From: Flavobacterium sp. HJJ
Lineage (GTDB): Bacteria > Bacteroidota > Bacteroidia > Flavobacteriales > Flavobacteriaceae
DNA length: 64,000 nt
Direction of reading: 5' to 3'
Assembly: GCF_015351475.1 (NCBI RefSeq)
Contig: NZ_JADKPR010000013.1
Span: 1 to 64,000, forward strand
Made by a program: the position numbers and the translations under genes. This document shows positions 18,382 through 28,272 of this stretch, piece by piece. The notes under the pieces were generated by a model, which had not been told where the DNA came from, made no database searches, and was given only the letters and a program-made list of their open reading frames with translations. How positions within the stretch are numbered: position 1 is the stretch's first letter; each line of letters begins with the position of its first letter.

Positions 18382-20298
18382 TTATGAAAATTGCGTTAGT
18401 TTGAAATTACTTTTAATTAATTCTTCGAGTTCTTTCATTGGGGCTAAAGCATTCTTTAATTTTTCTTTTTCTAGTTTCGTTAGTTCGCTAATATTGATAT
18501 ATTGACCTGAATTTTCATTTTTTAGGCCTTCATCAACTCTGAATTTTGACAGAACTAAAAATGCTTCTGCGCAATTGAGATAAATATCGGAGTTTTCGGG
18601 GTCAATGATTGCTAATTGTTTAAAACGAAGATAAGTATTGTTTAGTCCTTTGATATTAAAATGCAATGCAAACAATCTTGCACCATCAATCAAAGGCATT
18701 AAAGCTTTTGTTTTTATGTCGAACTTGTCTTTGTGAGGTTCGTCTTCTTCTAGAGCAAATTTCTTGAAAAAAGTAAGAGGCGAATTTTTTCTTAAGGCAT
18801 CATTCCCCAGAAAGTCAAAAAATAAGGAGTTATGTTCCTGATTTTTATCGATTACATTTTCTATCGCTTCGAATATCTTTTTCTCACCAAAAATCAGTTC
18901 TAAATCAAAGAAAATACTGCTCAGATCGTTGCTGTTCTCACCTGGAGTATTCATCCAGCTGTCATATTGTTTAGTCCAGTCTGTTAATGATTTACACCAA
19001 AGCATATTGCTTGCCATATGGCCGTTTGGACACAATTCGTAGCCTACTTTTTCGAGTACAGCAGTTGTTTTTTTACTTAATTTCAAAAAGTAATCCCTAA
19101 CGTCTCTGTATCTGTCTGGAGTGACATCTTCAAATATTAATATACTGTCTTGGTCTGTAAGTAATAATTGTTCTTTTCTTCCTTGGCTTCCTATGCTTAG
19201 CCATACAAATCGTGCCAGCGGAGAGCCTAATTCTAGGATAGATAATTCGACTGCCCTTTTTAAAATGGCTAAATTTATTTCGCTCGCAATATTGTTTATG
19301 TTGGAAAGAGGAATGTTCTTGTGAATTGAATTTTGAATTAGTTCAGTCAGTCGCTCTCTAATTTGTTTTAAATCCTTAGGATTTGAAGCACGCTTGATTT
19401 CTTTGATTAAAACACCAGGATTATTGGCTTGCGCAATAATTAAATCATGTTCTGAAATCATGCCTTTTACTGCTGATTTATCGGTTCCGTCCAAAGTAAC
19501 ACATAAATGCGTTACATTGTTTTTTAACATCACAAGCTGTGCTTCAGCGAGTGAGATATTTTCAACAACAGTTACTACTGGAGAGGACATAATTGCTCTC
19601 ATAGTCACCGTCAGCGGAAATTGTCCTGTAGCAATTTTAGAACACATGTCGGTATGAGTAACAATTCCGATAGGTAAGCTGCTGTCACAAATAATAACGC
19701 TTGTTGACAGGTTTGCAGTCATTAAGAGCGCAACATCTTTAGCGATATCATGAATTGAAGCTATAAGCGGCGATCTGTTGTAAGTCAGCGACTGAAAATA
19801 CTGCATTTCCGACTTTTGATCTATATAAAATACATTATCACTGGCCAGTTTACCTCTTAAGTTTTCTTTTTCTTTAGGATTCCAGGTATTGTTGGCAAAA
19901 CTTTCCAAAAGGAAGTTCAGCACATCTGGATTATTTGCAACAAAAGGTCTAAATGCAGCAATAGGAATAGCGTATATGATACTTTCTTCACGAGATTTTG
20001 AAGTCATCATATAATTGTTCTTGGCAAAAAAAGGTCTCAATCCAAAAACATCTCCAACGTGACATTTATTTAGAAGTGTTTCTTCGGCATCTGCAATAAC
20101 AGACAGATGAATTGTGCCTGAGGCTACAACATAGAAACAATCGTGCAGTTTGTCATTTATCTGGAATAAAGTTTCATTTTTTTCCAGATTTAAAACACGA
20201 ATATTTGTTGCTATTACTGATAATTCCTGAAAAGTCAAGTTGTCAAAAGGAGGGTATTCCTTTAAAAAATCAGCTATATTTTCTGCAATTGTATTCAT
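18382..20298 (-). CDS. Cyclic-nucleotide-binding/CBS/DUF294 nucleotidyltransferase-like protein
   Basis: 638 residues. Order of domains: cNMP-binding fold (about 10-130), two CBS motifs (about 160-290), a DUF294 nucleotidyltransferase-like domain with GSQGRKEQLLLTDQDS (around 370-385), and a DUF294 C-terminal domain. The GS...TDQD pattern resembles GlnD-type nucleotidyltransferases. Probably a regulatory protein; in related bacteria such genes often lie near acetate metabolism genes. Upstream of and cotranscribed with the exonuclease-like gene. Confidence 0.8.
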   Translation of the reverse strand: MNTIAENIADFLKEYPPFDNLTFQELSVIATNIRVLNLEKNETLFQINDKLHDCFYVVASGTIHLSVIADAEETLLNKCHVGDVFGLRPFFAKNNYMMTSKSREESIIYAIPIAAFRPFVANNPDVLNFLLESFANNTWNPKEKENLRGKLASDNVFYIDQKSEMQYFQSLTYNRSPLIASIHDIAKDVALLMTANLSTSVIICDSSLPIGIVTHTDMCSKIATGQFPLTVTMRAIMSSPVVTVVENISLAEAQLVMLKNNVTHLCVTLDGTDKSAVKGMISEHDLIIAQANNPGVLIKEIKRASNPKDLKQIRERLTELIQNSIHKNIPLSNINNIASEINLAILKRAVELSILELGSPLARFVWLSIGSQGRKEQLLLTDQDSILIFEDVTPDRYRDVRDYFLKLSKKTTAVLEKVGYELCPNGHMASNMLWCKSLTDWTKQYDSWMNTPGENSNDLSSIFFDLELIFGEKKIFEAIENVIDKNQEHNSLFFDFLGNDALRKNSPLTFFKKFALEEDEPHKDKFDIKTKALMPLIDGARLFALHFNIKGLNNTYLRFKQLAIIDPENSDIYLNCAEAFLVLSKFRVDEGLKNENSGQYINISELTKLEKEKLKNALAPMKELEELIKSNFKLTQFS

Positions 20299-20474
20299 AG
20301 TTTCGTTCTAAAAGTAAGGCTTGTAAAAATAATAAAAAATGGCTTCAAAACGAAGATATAAAATTGTTAAGTGTTTAAATTTCAGAATTGTTAAATTTAT
20401 CACAAAATACTATGCGATAGTATGGTATTGGCTGCAATTATTTAATTTTAAATTAAAATCATTAAAAAAGTATT

Positions 20475-20981
20475 ATGAAAGCCTTAAAAAATCAATTTGT
20501 TGTATTAATTGCGTTATTTACTGCAGCATTTGCAAACGCACAAGAAAAGCCTAAAAGTCCGGCAGAAACTGTAACCGGAAAAATAAAAGAAGCCACAATT
20601 ACCATCAATTATGGAAGTCCATCTGTGAGAGCAAGAAAAATATGGGGAGAATTAGTACCATTTGATGCTGTCTGGCGTGCTGGTGCAAATGATGCTACAA
20701 CATTTGAAACAGATAAAGATATTACTATTGAAGGGGCAAAACTTCCAGCTGGAAAATATTCCTTTTTTGTAATTCCAAATGAAAAAGAATGTACAATCAT
20801 TTTTAATAAAGAAGCTAAACAATGGGGAGCTTATAAATATGATGAAAAGAAAGATCAGCTTCGTGTAAAAGTGAAACCAAAAACAGCAAATTCAAGCGTT
20901 GAAAAATTAGTGTATACGATTAATTCAAATGACGTGGTATTGAGCTGGGATACATGGAATATTGGATTTAATGTGAAGTAA
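20475..20981 (+). CDS. DUF2911 secreted protein
   Basis: 168 residues. Signal peptide to ANAQEK (about 24), then the DUF2911 body with GSPSVRARKIWGELVPFDAVWRAG-type sequence and LPAGKYSFFVIP. The family is common in Bacteroidota, periplasmic or secreted, and of unknown function. Monocistronic and followed by an intrinsic terminator. Confidence 0.8.
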   Translation: MKALKNQFVVLIALFTAAFANAQEKPKSPAETVTGKIKEATITINYGSPSVRARKIWGELVPFDAVWRAGANDATTFETDKDITIEGAKLPAGKYSFFVIPNEKECTIIFNKEAKQWGAYKYDEKKDQLRVKVKPKTANSSVEKLVYTINSNDVVLSWDTWNIGFNVK

Positions 20982-21014
20982 TTTCTAAAATAAATTTTAA
21001 GAAAGTTTTATAAT

Positions 21015-21043
21015 CATCGCTAGCAATGGCGATGTTTTTTTTT
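21015..21043 (+). terminator. Intrinsic terminator after DUF2911 gene
   Basis: CATCGC / GCGATG stem (21015-21020, 21029-21034), 8-nt loop, followed directly by nine T (21035-21043). Confidence 0.75.
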
Positions 21044-21240
21044 GAACTCTCATTAGTATTGTTCGGGAAAGAGGCAGAGTTTTATAAGGATTATAATTAC
21101 AGTTTGTTTTTGAATCTAAATTAGAATTTGATGTAGGTCAAAGTATAAAGGCATGGGTTTATAAAAATTCTATTTTACATAATATAAATTATAGTTCAAA
21201 AATATATGCTGGTGATTTTGGCTAGAAATGGCTGTTAACC
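21044..21240. other. Intergenic region without recognised content
   Basis: About 200 bp of AT-rich sequence between the DUF2911 terminator and the 3' end of the PfkB gene. No convincing ORF, repeat or structure was seen. Confidence 0.4.
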
Positions 21241-22143
21241 TTACTGTTTGGTGTTTTTGTGTAAAAAATCATTTATTTCAGACAGTGTTATTACAGGATT
21301 AGCTCCTTCGCTTTGTGCAGCAATAGATCCAACAGCACATGCAAAATCTACAGCATGCTGCGGATTATTTTCATTAAGCAGTTTAAAAATTAATGAAGCC
21401 AAAAATGAATCTCCTGAACCAACAGTATCGACAACATTTACTTTGAATCCATGATTACGGTAAAATTTATTTTCAAAATATAAAATTGCTCCATGAGCTC
21501 CCAAAGTCACGCAAACAGTTTTTGTATTGGTTTTTTCAGCAATAAATTTAATATTCTGTTCCAAAGAATTTTTATCTGAATTTAAAGCTGCGCAGATTTC
21601 ATTTAATTCATCATCATTAAGTTTCAGTAAATCAGATTCAAGTGCTAAATTTATTATAGTTTTTATGTTATAATATGGCGCTCTTAAATTGACATCAAAA
21701 ATTTTATATTTAGCAGCGTTTAAAAGCTGTTTTAGTGTATTTTCAGAAACGGAATCTCTCGAGGATAAACTTCCGTAGACAAAGAAATCCGCATTTTTGA
21801 CCATGAGTATATTCTCAGCTGTTAATTCAATTTTGTCCCAGGAAGACGGATAATTGATATTGTAAGAAGCATTTCCTTTGTCATTTAAAATTACATCGAC
21901 CAATCCTGTGGGATAATTGTTTTTTACCTGTATTGCTTCAGTATTAATGCCGGCATTTTTGAGATAATTAAGCAATGTTTTTCCATCTTCATCGTTTCCA
22001 ATTCCGCTGATTACAGCAATATCTTCGCCCAAAGAGCTTAGTCTTGAGGCAGCATTCAGCGGTGCTCCGCCAATTTTTTTCTGGTGCGGAAAAACATCAA
22101 AAAGAATTTCTCCGAAACAAACACCTTTTAGTTTATTTTTCAT
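21241..22143 (-). CDS. PfkB-family sugar kinase, fructokinase-like
   Basis: 300 residues of the ribokinase fold. GGAPLNAASRL (25-35) is the N-terminal PfkB signature of fructokinases; DTVGSGDSFLASL near residue 248 is the C-terminal signature, with the catalytic base Asp in GSGD. It would phosphorylate a hexose, most likely fructose. Single gene, divergent from the Bcr/CflA pump. Confidence 0.82.
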   Translation of the reverse strand: MKNKLKGVCFGEILFDVFPHQKKIGGAPLNAASRLSSLGEDIAVISGIGNDEDGKTLLNYLKNAGINTEAIQVKNNYPTGLVDVILNDKGNASYNINYPSSWDKIELTAENILMVKNADFFVYGSLSSRDSVSENTLKQLLNAAKYKIFDVNLRAPYYNIKTIINLALESDLLKLNDDELNEICAALNSDKNSLEQNIKFIAEKTNTKTVCVTLGAHGAILYFENKFYRNHGFKVNVVDTVGSGDSFLASLIFKLLNENNPQHAVDFACAVGSIAAQSEGANPVITLSEINDFLHKNTKQ

Positions 22144-22263
22144 TTTTTGAGTTAAAAGATTGAATCTGATCTGTTTAAATTTTAAAGTTAAAGATACTAA
22201 AGATACGCTGAATATTACAGTTCAAAGCAAAGTACAATTATTACATAAGAGATTTCAAAATAC

Positions 22264-22271
22264 TATCTTTG
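22264..22271 (+). promoter_or_regulatory. Possible -7 box for the Bcr/CflA gene
   Basis: TATCTTTG matches the Bacteroidota TAnnTTTG -7 box and lies 18 bp before the ATG at 22290. No clear -33 TTG at the right distance. Confidence 0.3.
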
Positions 22272-22289
22272 CAAAAGACAAAAAAGATT

Positions 22290-23519
22290 ATGACAAAAGG
22301 AAAATATATTCAGCTGATACTGATTTTGGGTTCTATGACGGCTCTTGGGCCATTTTCGATTGATATGTATTTGCCTAGTTTTTCGGGCATTGCCAAAGAT
22401 CTTCACACTTCGGTAACTTTGGTTTCAGAATCACTTTCCAGTTATTTTATCGGAATTTCATTTGGACAGCTGCTTTATGGACCGTTATTGGATCGTTTTG
22501 GCCGAAAAAAACCTTTGTTTATAGGACTGTTGGTGTATATTCTGGCTTCTTTGGGCTGTGCTGTGGTGGCTGATATTCATGTGTTTATCGGGCTTCGCTT
22601 TATTCAGGCTGTTGGGAGCTGTGCGGCTACAGTTGCAGCGGTTGCCATGGTTCGGGATTTGTTTCCAGTAAAGGAAATACCAAATGTTTTGTCTAAATTA
22701 ATGCTGGTTCTTGGGCTTTCGCCAATGCTGGCACCAACCATTGGAAGTTATGTAACCACTTATTATGGCTGGCATCCAATTTTTTATATCTTAATGTTCC
22801 TAGGAACTTTTGTACTGATTGCATCACAATTGGGTCTGCCGGACAGCCATAAACCAGATCCAGATATTTCGCTGAAACCCAAACCAATCATTGCTAATTT
22901 TGTATCAATCATCAAAGTGCCACAGTTTTATACATATGCATTGACGGGATCTATTGCATTCTCTGGATTGTTCACTTATGTTGCCGCTTCTCCAATTTTG
23001 TTTATGGATATTTTAAAAGTTGATGCCACGGTTTACGGATGGATTTTTGCTTTTATGTCGGTTAGTTTTATTGGTTCCAGCCAATTGAATTCCATATTAC
23101 TGCGAAGATTTTCTAGTGAGCAGATGATTTTTGGAGCTTTGACCGTCCAAATAACGATCAGTGTTATCTTTTTGATTTTGGCAATAAATGATGATCTGGG
23201 ATTGTATGGAACAATGACACTGCTGTTTCTATTTTTGGCCTGTTTGGGGATTTCTAATCCCAATACTGCAGGATTGACCCTCGCTCCTTTTGCCAAAAAT
23301 ACTGGAAGTGCTTCAGCATTGATGGGTGCGACTCAATTAGGAATTGGTGCTTTGTCATCGTTTGCAGTTGGGATTTTTGTAAAAGATTCTATGGTTCCGA
23401 TGGTTGCAATTATGACCTGCACCACGATTCTTGCTTTTATTGTTTTAAATATTGGCAAAAGAAGAATTAAAGAAACCATTGTGAATACTGGTGATGATGA
23501 GATTGTGATTGGGCATTAA
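22290..23519 (+). CDS. Bcr/CflA family multidrug efflux MFS transporter
   Basis: 409 residues from the ATG at 22290; the in-frame TTG 21 bp earlier lies on the candidate -7 box and is rejected. Twelve hydrophobic helices. The stretch GPFSIDMYLPSFSGIA and the loop GPLLDRFGRKKP (MFS motif A) are characteristic of Bcr/CflA drug:H+ antiporters. Inner membrane. Confidence 0.87.
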   Translation: MTKGKYIQLILILGSMTALGPFSIDMYLPSFSGIAKDLHTSVTLVSESLSSYFIGISFGQLLYGPLLDRFGRKKPLFIGLLVYILASLGCAVVADIHVFIGLRFIQAVGSCAATVAAVAMVRDLFPVKEIPNVLSKLMLVLGLSPMLAPTIGSYVTTYYGWHPIFYILMFLGTFVLIASQLGLPDSHKPDPDISLKPKPIIANFVSIIKVPQFYTYALTGSIAFSGLFTYVAASPILFMDILKVDATVYGWIFAFMSVSFIGSSQLNSILLRRFSSEQMIFGALTVQITISVIFLILAINDDLGLYGTMTLLFLFLACLGISNPNTAGLTLAPFAKNTGSASALMGATQLGIGALSSFAVGIFVKDSMVPMVAIMTCTTILAFIVLNIGKRRIKETIVNTGDDEIVIGH

Positions 23520-23640
23520 AATCCTATTAATATTTTTTCAGAACTTCGAAAAAAGGACTATCAAATTTCATAAAAATAACAGCAATCATTGTACATTAGC
23601 AATCAGTTTATATCGAATAATTTTTTAAGAAACACACATT

Positions 23641-24945
23641 ATGAAACACTTTAAAAGCATTTTTTTATTTCTATGCATAACCCACTTTTTCATTGCTAAT
23701 GCCCAAGAAAACGCCCCTATTAAAGAATTTAATTTTGGTGCAAATACTGATAAAAAAACTGGTACAGTCATAAATAAAACTGTTGCTTATACTAAAGCTG
23801 CTGGATACGGATTTGATTTACAAACTGATAAAAATGTGGTGTTTGACGAAAAATCAATATCGGCTAAGAGTCCGTTCTATTTTTCAATGAAACTGCCAGA
23901 AGGTAATTATAGTGTGGAGGTTGTTTTGGGTGGCAGTAACAGCGGTATTACAACTGTGAAGGCCGAGTCCAGAAGACTGATGCTGCGGGAAATTAAAACC
24001 GCTGCTAATGAAACTAAAACAATGCGTTTTATGGTCAATGTCCGAACTGCGAAATTTGATATAAACAATACCATTACTCTTAAACCTGCTGAAATTAAAG
24101 GACTGAACTGGGATGAGAAATTGACTTTGGAGTTTTTGGGGACATCCATTGTTCAAAGCATCAAAGTTACCCCAGTTTCCAAAATTACAACAATTTATAT
24201 GGCCGGAGATTCTACTGTTATGGAACATGATCTGGAGCCGTGGGCATCCTGGCCGCAGTTTTTTCAAAATTACCTGACGACAGATGTCGTGATTGCTAAT
24301 TATGCTTATTCAGGCTTGACGCTCAGGTCTTTTGAATCCACATATCGGTTAGAAAAAATTTTCTACTTAATGGAACCAGGTGATTATCTTTTTATTGAGT
24401 TTGGCCACAATGACGAAAAAGCAACTGGAGACGGAAAAGCAGCTTCGGGAGTGTATACCGCTTTATTAAAAGATATTATTGTAAAAACCAGAAATAAAGG
24501 AGGTTCTCCAATATTGGTAACTCCAATACAAAGACGTATTTTTAATCCAAATGGGACATTAAAGCCTACTCACGGTGAGTTTCCAGATGCAATGCGAAAA
24601 GTGGCTCAAGAGATGCAGGTTCCTTTGATAGATGTTACTAAAATGACAACTTCTTTATACCAAAGCTGGGGTAATGAACTTTCAAAAAAGGCCTTCGTTC
24701 ATTATCCAGAGAACACCTTTCTCGGACAAATAAGTGCTTTGGCTGATAATACCCATTTTAATAGTTTTGGTGCCAATGAAGTGGCTCGATGTATCGTACA
24801 GAATATTAAAAATGCAGGTTTGGATCTTGCTAAAAAAATAAAACCTACAGTTCCTCATTATATTTTTAAAAACCCAGGCAAACCAAGTGATTGGACGGTG
24901 CCAATGAGCGCCCGAATTGGAATTGACAAGCCTGATGGGGAGTAA
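23641..24945 (+). CDS. Secreted rhamnogalacturonan acetylesterase-like SGNH hydrolase (CE12)
   Basis: 434 residues. Signal peptide to IANAQ (about 22), then an N-terminal beta-sandwich region (about 28-180) as often seen before CE12 domains. The SGNH blocks are GDST with nucleophile S191, FGHND near 254-258 and DNTH with D369 and H372. Expected to remove acetyl groups from pectin. No SusC/SusD pair lies beside it in the window. Confidence 0.8.
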   Translation: MKHFKSIFLFLCITHFFIANAQENAPIKEFNFGANTDKKTGTVINKTVAYTKAAGYGFDLQTDKNVVFDEKSISAKSPFYFSMKLPEGNYSVEVVLGGSNSGITTVKAESRRLMLREIKTAANETKTMRFMVNVRTAKFDINNTITLKPAEIKGLNWDEKLTLEFLGTSIVQSIKVTPVSKITTIYMAGDSTVMEHDLEPWASWPQFFQNYLTTDVVIANYAYSGLTLRSFESTYRLEKIFYLMEPGDYLFIEFGHNDEKATGDGKAASGVYTALLKDIIVKTRNKGGSPILVTPIQRRIFNPNGTLKPTHGEFPDAMRKVAQEMQVPLIDVTKMTTSLYQSWGNELSKKAFVHYPENTFLGQISALADNTHFNSFGANEVARCIVQNIKNAGLDLAKKIKPTVPHYIFKNPGKPSDWTVPMSARIGIDKPDGE

Positions 24946-24949
24946 AAAT

Positions 24950-25198
24950 TTAGGTTGCTAAGAATCGCTTTATTAGTTCTGTTATTACAGTGTATAATCC
25001 AATTAACAGAATAAATAAAATGCCATACAGTCTATAGTCAGTAAAGAAATTGAAATAATATTCACCATCTTCTTCTGCCTTTTTTTTGTTATAGATTATC
25101 CATTTTACTGTAAAGAAAAAGATAATTAAAAATACAATTACATAAATTACTAATGCTGCTGTACTTTCATTTTTAATATATATAGCCGATAGAATCAA
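24950..25198 (-). CDS. Small membrane protein
   Basis: 82 residues with two hydrophobic segments (about 13-35 and 56-76) separated by a charged loop with KKKAEEDGEYY. Family not recognised. Convergent with the esterase gene, 4 bp apart. Confidence 0.5.
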   Translation of the reverse strand: MILSAIYIKNESTAALVIYVIVFLIIFFFTVKWIIYNKKKAEEDGEYYFNFFTDYRLYGILFILLIGLYTVITELIKRFLAT

Positions 25199-25228
25199 TT
25201 GATGTTTTTTGTATAAAATATTTTATAG

Positions 25229-25362
25229 AACGTTCCAGTGCTTAGCCTAGGTTGTGAGCTTCGGAACTGATTGTTTTCTGTTAAAGATAAAACTTATTGC
25301 AAAACTTAAACGTGAATTTACCACAAAATTAGCAATATTGCCAAGTCTTTTACCAGCCGTTT
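25229..25362. repeat. Degenerate palindromic element, possibly related to the cassette sites
   Basis: The segment starts GAACGTTCC and ends CCGTTTTTT. The outer parts can be paired only weakly (CTTAGC against CTTGGC). Its length of about 130 bp and AAC/GTT ends recall the sites at 29-37 kb, but the cassette-end complementarity seen there was not found here. Confidence 0.25.
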
Positions 25363-25363
25363 T

Positions 25364-26044
25364 TTATTTTAAGTTTAATTTTTCTATTTTATTTCCAATT
25401 GTAAATGCTTTCATTTCACTTTCTAAATTGCTAAATTCATCTTTTAAAACGCTCTTAATAATTTCCCCATTTTTCAATAAAAATATTTCATCGCAAGTGT
25501 CGTTTAGTGTCGAAAAAATATGAGAAGAAATTATAATTGATTTCCCCATTTCTTTCAATTTTTGAATTATTTCGGTAATTAATATATTACTATGAATATC
25601 AACACCATTAAAAGGCTCGTCTAAAATGAATAATTTATTTTCCTGCAATAATATTGCTGTAAATGCAAGTTTTTTTCTCATTCCCGTCGAGTATTTTACT
25701 ACATATTCATTCAATGGTAAATCAAAAATATTTTTTTCATTTAAATCGGTATTTGTTACATTTCTAGCATTGCTTAATAATTGAATATACTCATTACCTG
25801 TTATTTTTGAAAAGAAATAAGGTTCTGTTTGTAAATAGCCCAGAAAATCTTTAGGTTTTCCATATTCACAATTGATTACTCCGTTATGTTTTTCTAATCC
25901 GGCAATGCATTTGAACAATGTAGTTTTTCCTGCCCCATTTTCGCCAACAATTCCATAAACTTTTCCTTTTTCAAAGTTTATGTTAATGTTTTTCAAGACT
26001 ACTTTAGAACCGTATGATTTTGACAAGTTTTCAATGCTGATCAT
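25364..26044 (-). CDS. ABC transporter ATP-binding protein
   Basis: 226 residues from the ATG at 26044, whose ATGA overlaps the stop of the upstream permease gene; a longer frame to 26122 exists but is less likely. Walker A GENGAGKTT, signature YSTGMRKKLAF (variant of LSGGQ) and Walker B LFILDEPFNG are present. Forms a two-gene exporter-type ABC system with the upstream membrane protein. Substrate unknown. Confidence 0.85.
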   Translation of the reverse strand: MISIENLSKSYGSKVVLKNININFEKGKVYGIVGENGAGKTTLFKCIAGLEKHNGVINCEYGKPKDFLGYLQTEPYFFSKITGNEYIQLLSNARNVTNTDLNEKNIFDLPLNEYVVKYSTGMRKKLAFTAILLQENKLFILDEPFNGVDIHSNILITEIIQKLKEMGKSIIISSHIFSTLNDTCDEIFLLKNGEIIKSVLKDEFSNLESEMKAFTIGNKIEKLNLK

Positions 26045-26958
26045 TGTAATATTTCTTTTAATTTTTTCGTTGTTTGAATGTATAAATAAGGAATAATTAG
26101 CAATAATAATGGAGGAAGCCACAATGTTAAAGCAAATATAATTCCAAATCTAATATTTAATTTTTCAGGAAAAACGGAATATTTTGCTAACATAGTTGTG
26201 AAAATAAATAAATATCCTAAAAATTGAAAACCTAATATTATATCAATTTTTGTATAGAAAAATAGAGATAAACTTATAATTATTGGTAAGCATAAAATGG
26301 TTGAATATTGGATGATGTTTTTTAATTTATACCTTATAAATTCTTTTGGAGTCAAAGAAAATATCCAAACATAAAATTCATTTTCTGAATTTGTATAATA
26401 ATTAAGACAAGAAAGTAAAGTCAGAATTAATGAAAAAATACCCAAATTAAAATTATTAACACTAATTGACATAAATGTCAAAAAATAAGCAAAGAAATAG
26501 ATGAAATAATTTGACCTAAATCCTACTATAAACTCAAACGGATACTTATAAAAAGGAGTTGGTAATGTAAAGCTTGATTTGTTTTTTAAATCTATTAGAG
26601 AAAAAAGACAAGTCGAAATAAAAAGCAAAATCGAGCTCAAATATTTTTCTTGAAATAACAAAAAGGCTATAAATACTATTGAAACAATTATGTTTTCGAT
26701 TATTCTTATTTTAATATACTCTGTTTTAGAATAACAAAGTTTCAAGAAATTGTTTCTGTTTATTTCGTTCAATTTTAGTACTAAACTTAAAGCCAATACA
26801 ATATAGATATATTCAGCAAATTGAGTTTTTTCAAATAATTTCAACGAAATACCAATACATGCAAAAAGACCAACAACATATCCAATTACTGGTTCAATTC
26901 CCCATTCGGTTAATTGCCTGTTTATCATTTTGAATTGTAAGATAAAATATTCTTTCAT
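26041..26958 (-). CDS. ABC transporter membrane subunit (probable)
   Basis: 305 residues, highly hydrophobic with about ten segments and few charged loops. No family motif recognised; the role is inferred from the 4-bp overlap with the ATPase gene. AT-rich, like the genes that follow on its upstream side. Confidence 0.6.
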   Translation of the reverse strand: MKEYFILQFKMINRQLTEWGIEPVIGYVVGLFACIGISLKLFEKTQFAEYIYIVLALSLVLKLNEINRNNFLKLCYSKTEYIKIRIIENIIVSIVFIAFLLFQEKYLSSILLFISTCLFSLIDLKNKSSFTLPTPFYKYPFEFIVGFRSNYFIYFFAYFLTFMSISVNNFNLGIFSLILTLLSCLNYYTNSENEFYVWIFSLTPKEFIRYKLKNIIQYSTILCLPIIISLSLFFYTKIDIILGFQFLGYLFIFTTMLAKYSVFPEKLNIRFGIIFALTLWLPPLLLLIIPYLYIQTTKKLKEILQ

Positions 26959-27002
26959 TATTTTGGTGCGCTAAAATGGTTTGGAGCGTTCTGGTGTCGT
27001 AG

Positions 27003-28133
27003 TTATTCTTTCCTCTGAATTACAGTTCCTCCAAACCTCGCTTCTTGTGCAAAATATTCTTTGCCGTCAATAATACATTCATATTCATTTTTAGTGTCGT
27101 CAACTAAATTTCCATTCTTATCTAATTTATCTTTCGTAGCACATTCTCTGCAAATATACTTAGGATATCGTCCGTAATAACTTACTTCTTTGTAGCAATT
27201 GTAACAATATTGTTTTAACTCTGTTCTTTTATATTCATTACTCCAAACGCTATTTTCCCACTCATTTATTTTGTTGTATTCTGCATAAGTAAAGCTATGG
27301 TCTTTACGCAAATTATTAAAAAAAGAAATGATATATTTCGCCAGAATAAGTGGTTTTTCTGAGATACTTTGATGATGTCTGTACTTTAAAAACCATTTTT
27401 CATTTTTCAAAAAGTCGTCCCAAAATGAGTCCATACTATGATATGTTTTACATAGATTGAATATGTGTGAAGACCAAGCACCATATTGATTAGGAAGTTT
27501 TCCGCCAACAAAAAGATTAAATACGTTGTTCTCAAAAGCTAATTTGTATGTATTGTTTTCGTCAAAATAACCAATTATTACATCATTGTCGTTCAATTTC
27601 TTCAACTCTTGTTCATAGAATTTCTCTAATGTAGGTTTCGCATCTAAAATTCTTTTCTGCTCATCTCTTTCTTTAATTTCGCGATACATACTTTCGAGTA
27701 AGTTTTCTCTTTTTTCTTGTCTAAAAGCAATTCCTGTTGAAGTACTTCTATGTCCTATTTCTAGATACTCGAGTTCTTCATAAATAGAATCTGTATTATT
27801 TTCAGGTTCGTGTATTCTTTGGGTTATAAGTCTAAATTTTTTATCGTCTGAAACAAAAATAACCTTTTCGTAACTAAAATATTTTTTCCAACTCATTGGC
27901 TTAAGAATTTCTAATTTCTTTAAGTCAACTACAAATTGTTTTGATGGTATGCTTCTTATACGTCCAAGGTCTTTCCAATTGTTTTTATCTTCGTCAATCA
28001 CACTTACGATTAATAACCCTGATTCAAAGTCGATAAATTTTTGGGATAATTTCCATCCTTTTTCAGGTACTAATTCAAAATCTCCAAATTCACATTTTCT
28101 AGTTCGAAATAATTTACTTTTTATGATTTTCAT
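27003..28133 (-). CDS. Hypothetical protein with C-terminal zinc ribbon
   Basis: 376 residues, unrecognised. Near the C-terminus CYNC and CREC, 16 residues apart, form a probable zinc ribbon (about 316-340). The middle has a charged helical stretch (REKRENLLESMYREIKERDE, about 140-160). The start codon is followed upstream within about 10 bp by an intron-like remnant, so its native promoter may have been lost. Confidence 0.5.
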   Translation of the reverse strand: MKIIKSKLFRTRKCEFGDFELVPEKGWKLSQKFIDFESGLLIVSVIDEDKNNWKDLGRIRSIPSKQFVVDLKKLEILKPMSWKKYFSYEKVIFVSDDKKFRLITQRIHEPENNTDSIYEELEYLEIGHRSTSTGIAFRQEKRENLLESMYREIKERDEQKRILDAKPTLEKFYEQELKKLNDNDVIIGYFDENNTYKLAFENNVFNLFVGGKLPNQYGAWSSHIFNLCKTYHSMDSFWDDFLKNEKWFLKYRHHQSISEKPLILAKYIISFFNNLRKDHSFTYAEYNKINEWENSVWSNEYKRTELKQYCYNCYKEVSYYGRYPKYICRECATKDKLDKNGNLVDDTKNEYECIIDGKEYFAQEARFGGTVIQRKE

Positions 28134-28141
28134 TGTTCACT

Positions 28142-28272
28142 TTATATGGATAGCTCCAAAGGTGCGAAGAGCTAAAGGGTGATGATTTGCGAACTGTCGA
28201 GTACGTAATCTATATGTTCAGTGGTTTATGAGGTGTACTCCGTCCCTTTAGGAGCGGAGCCGTCTACTCGAT
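28142..28272 (+). mobile_element. Group II intron-like 3' remnant, copy 1
   Basis: About 131 bp, nearly identical (roughly a dozen differences) to 30054-30184. It ends in a hairpin with stem CTCCG/CGGAG, then GCCGTCTACTCGAT, which resembles domain VI and the 3' end of bacterial group II introns. It stops exactly before TAGGTGG, the rest of a cassette core site, at the same position as copy 2. The 5' part is missing. A canonical domain V was not identified, so the assignment is tentative. Confidence 0.5.

Noticed and set aside
22269..22289. TTG start for the Bcr/CflA gene
   Set aside because: It overlaps the candidate -7 box; the ATG at 22290 gives the usual N-terminus.
25229..25362. Additional cassette site at the left of the ABC genes
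   Set aside because: Length and end triplets are suggestive, but no complementary cassette end could be found to the right or left, so it is listed only as a weak repeat.
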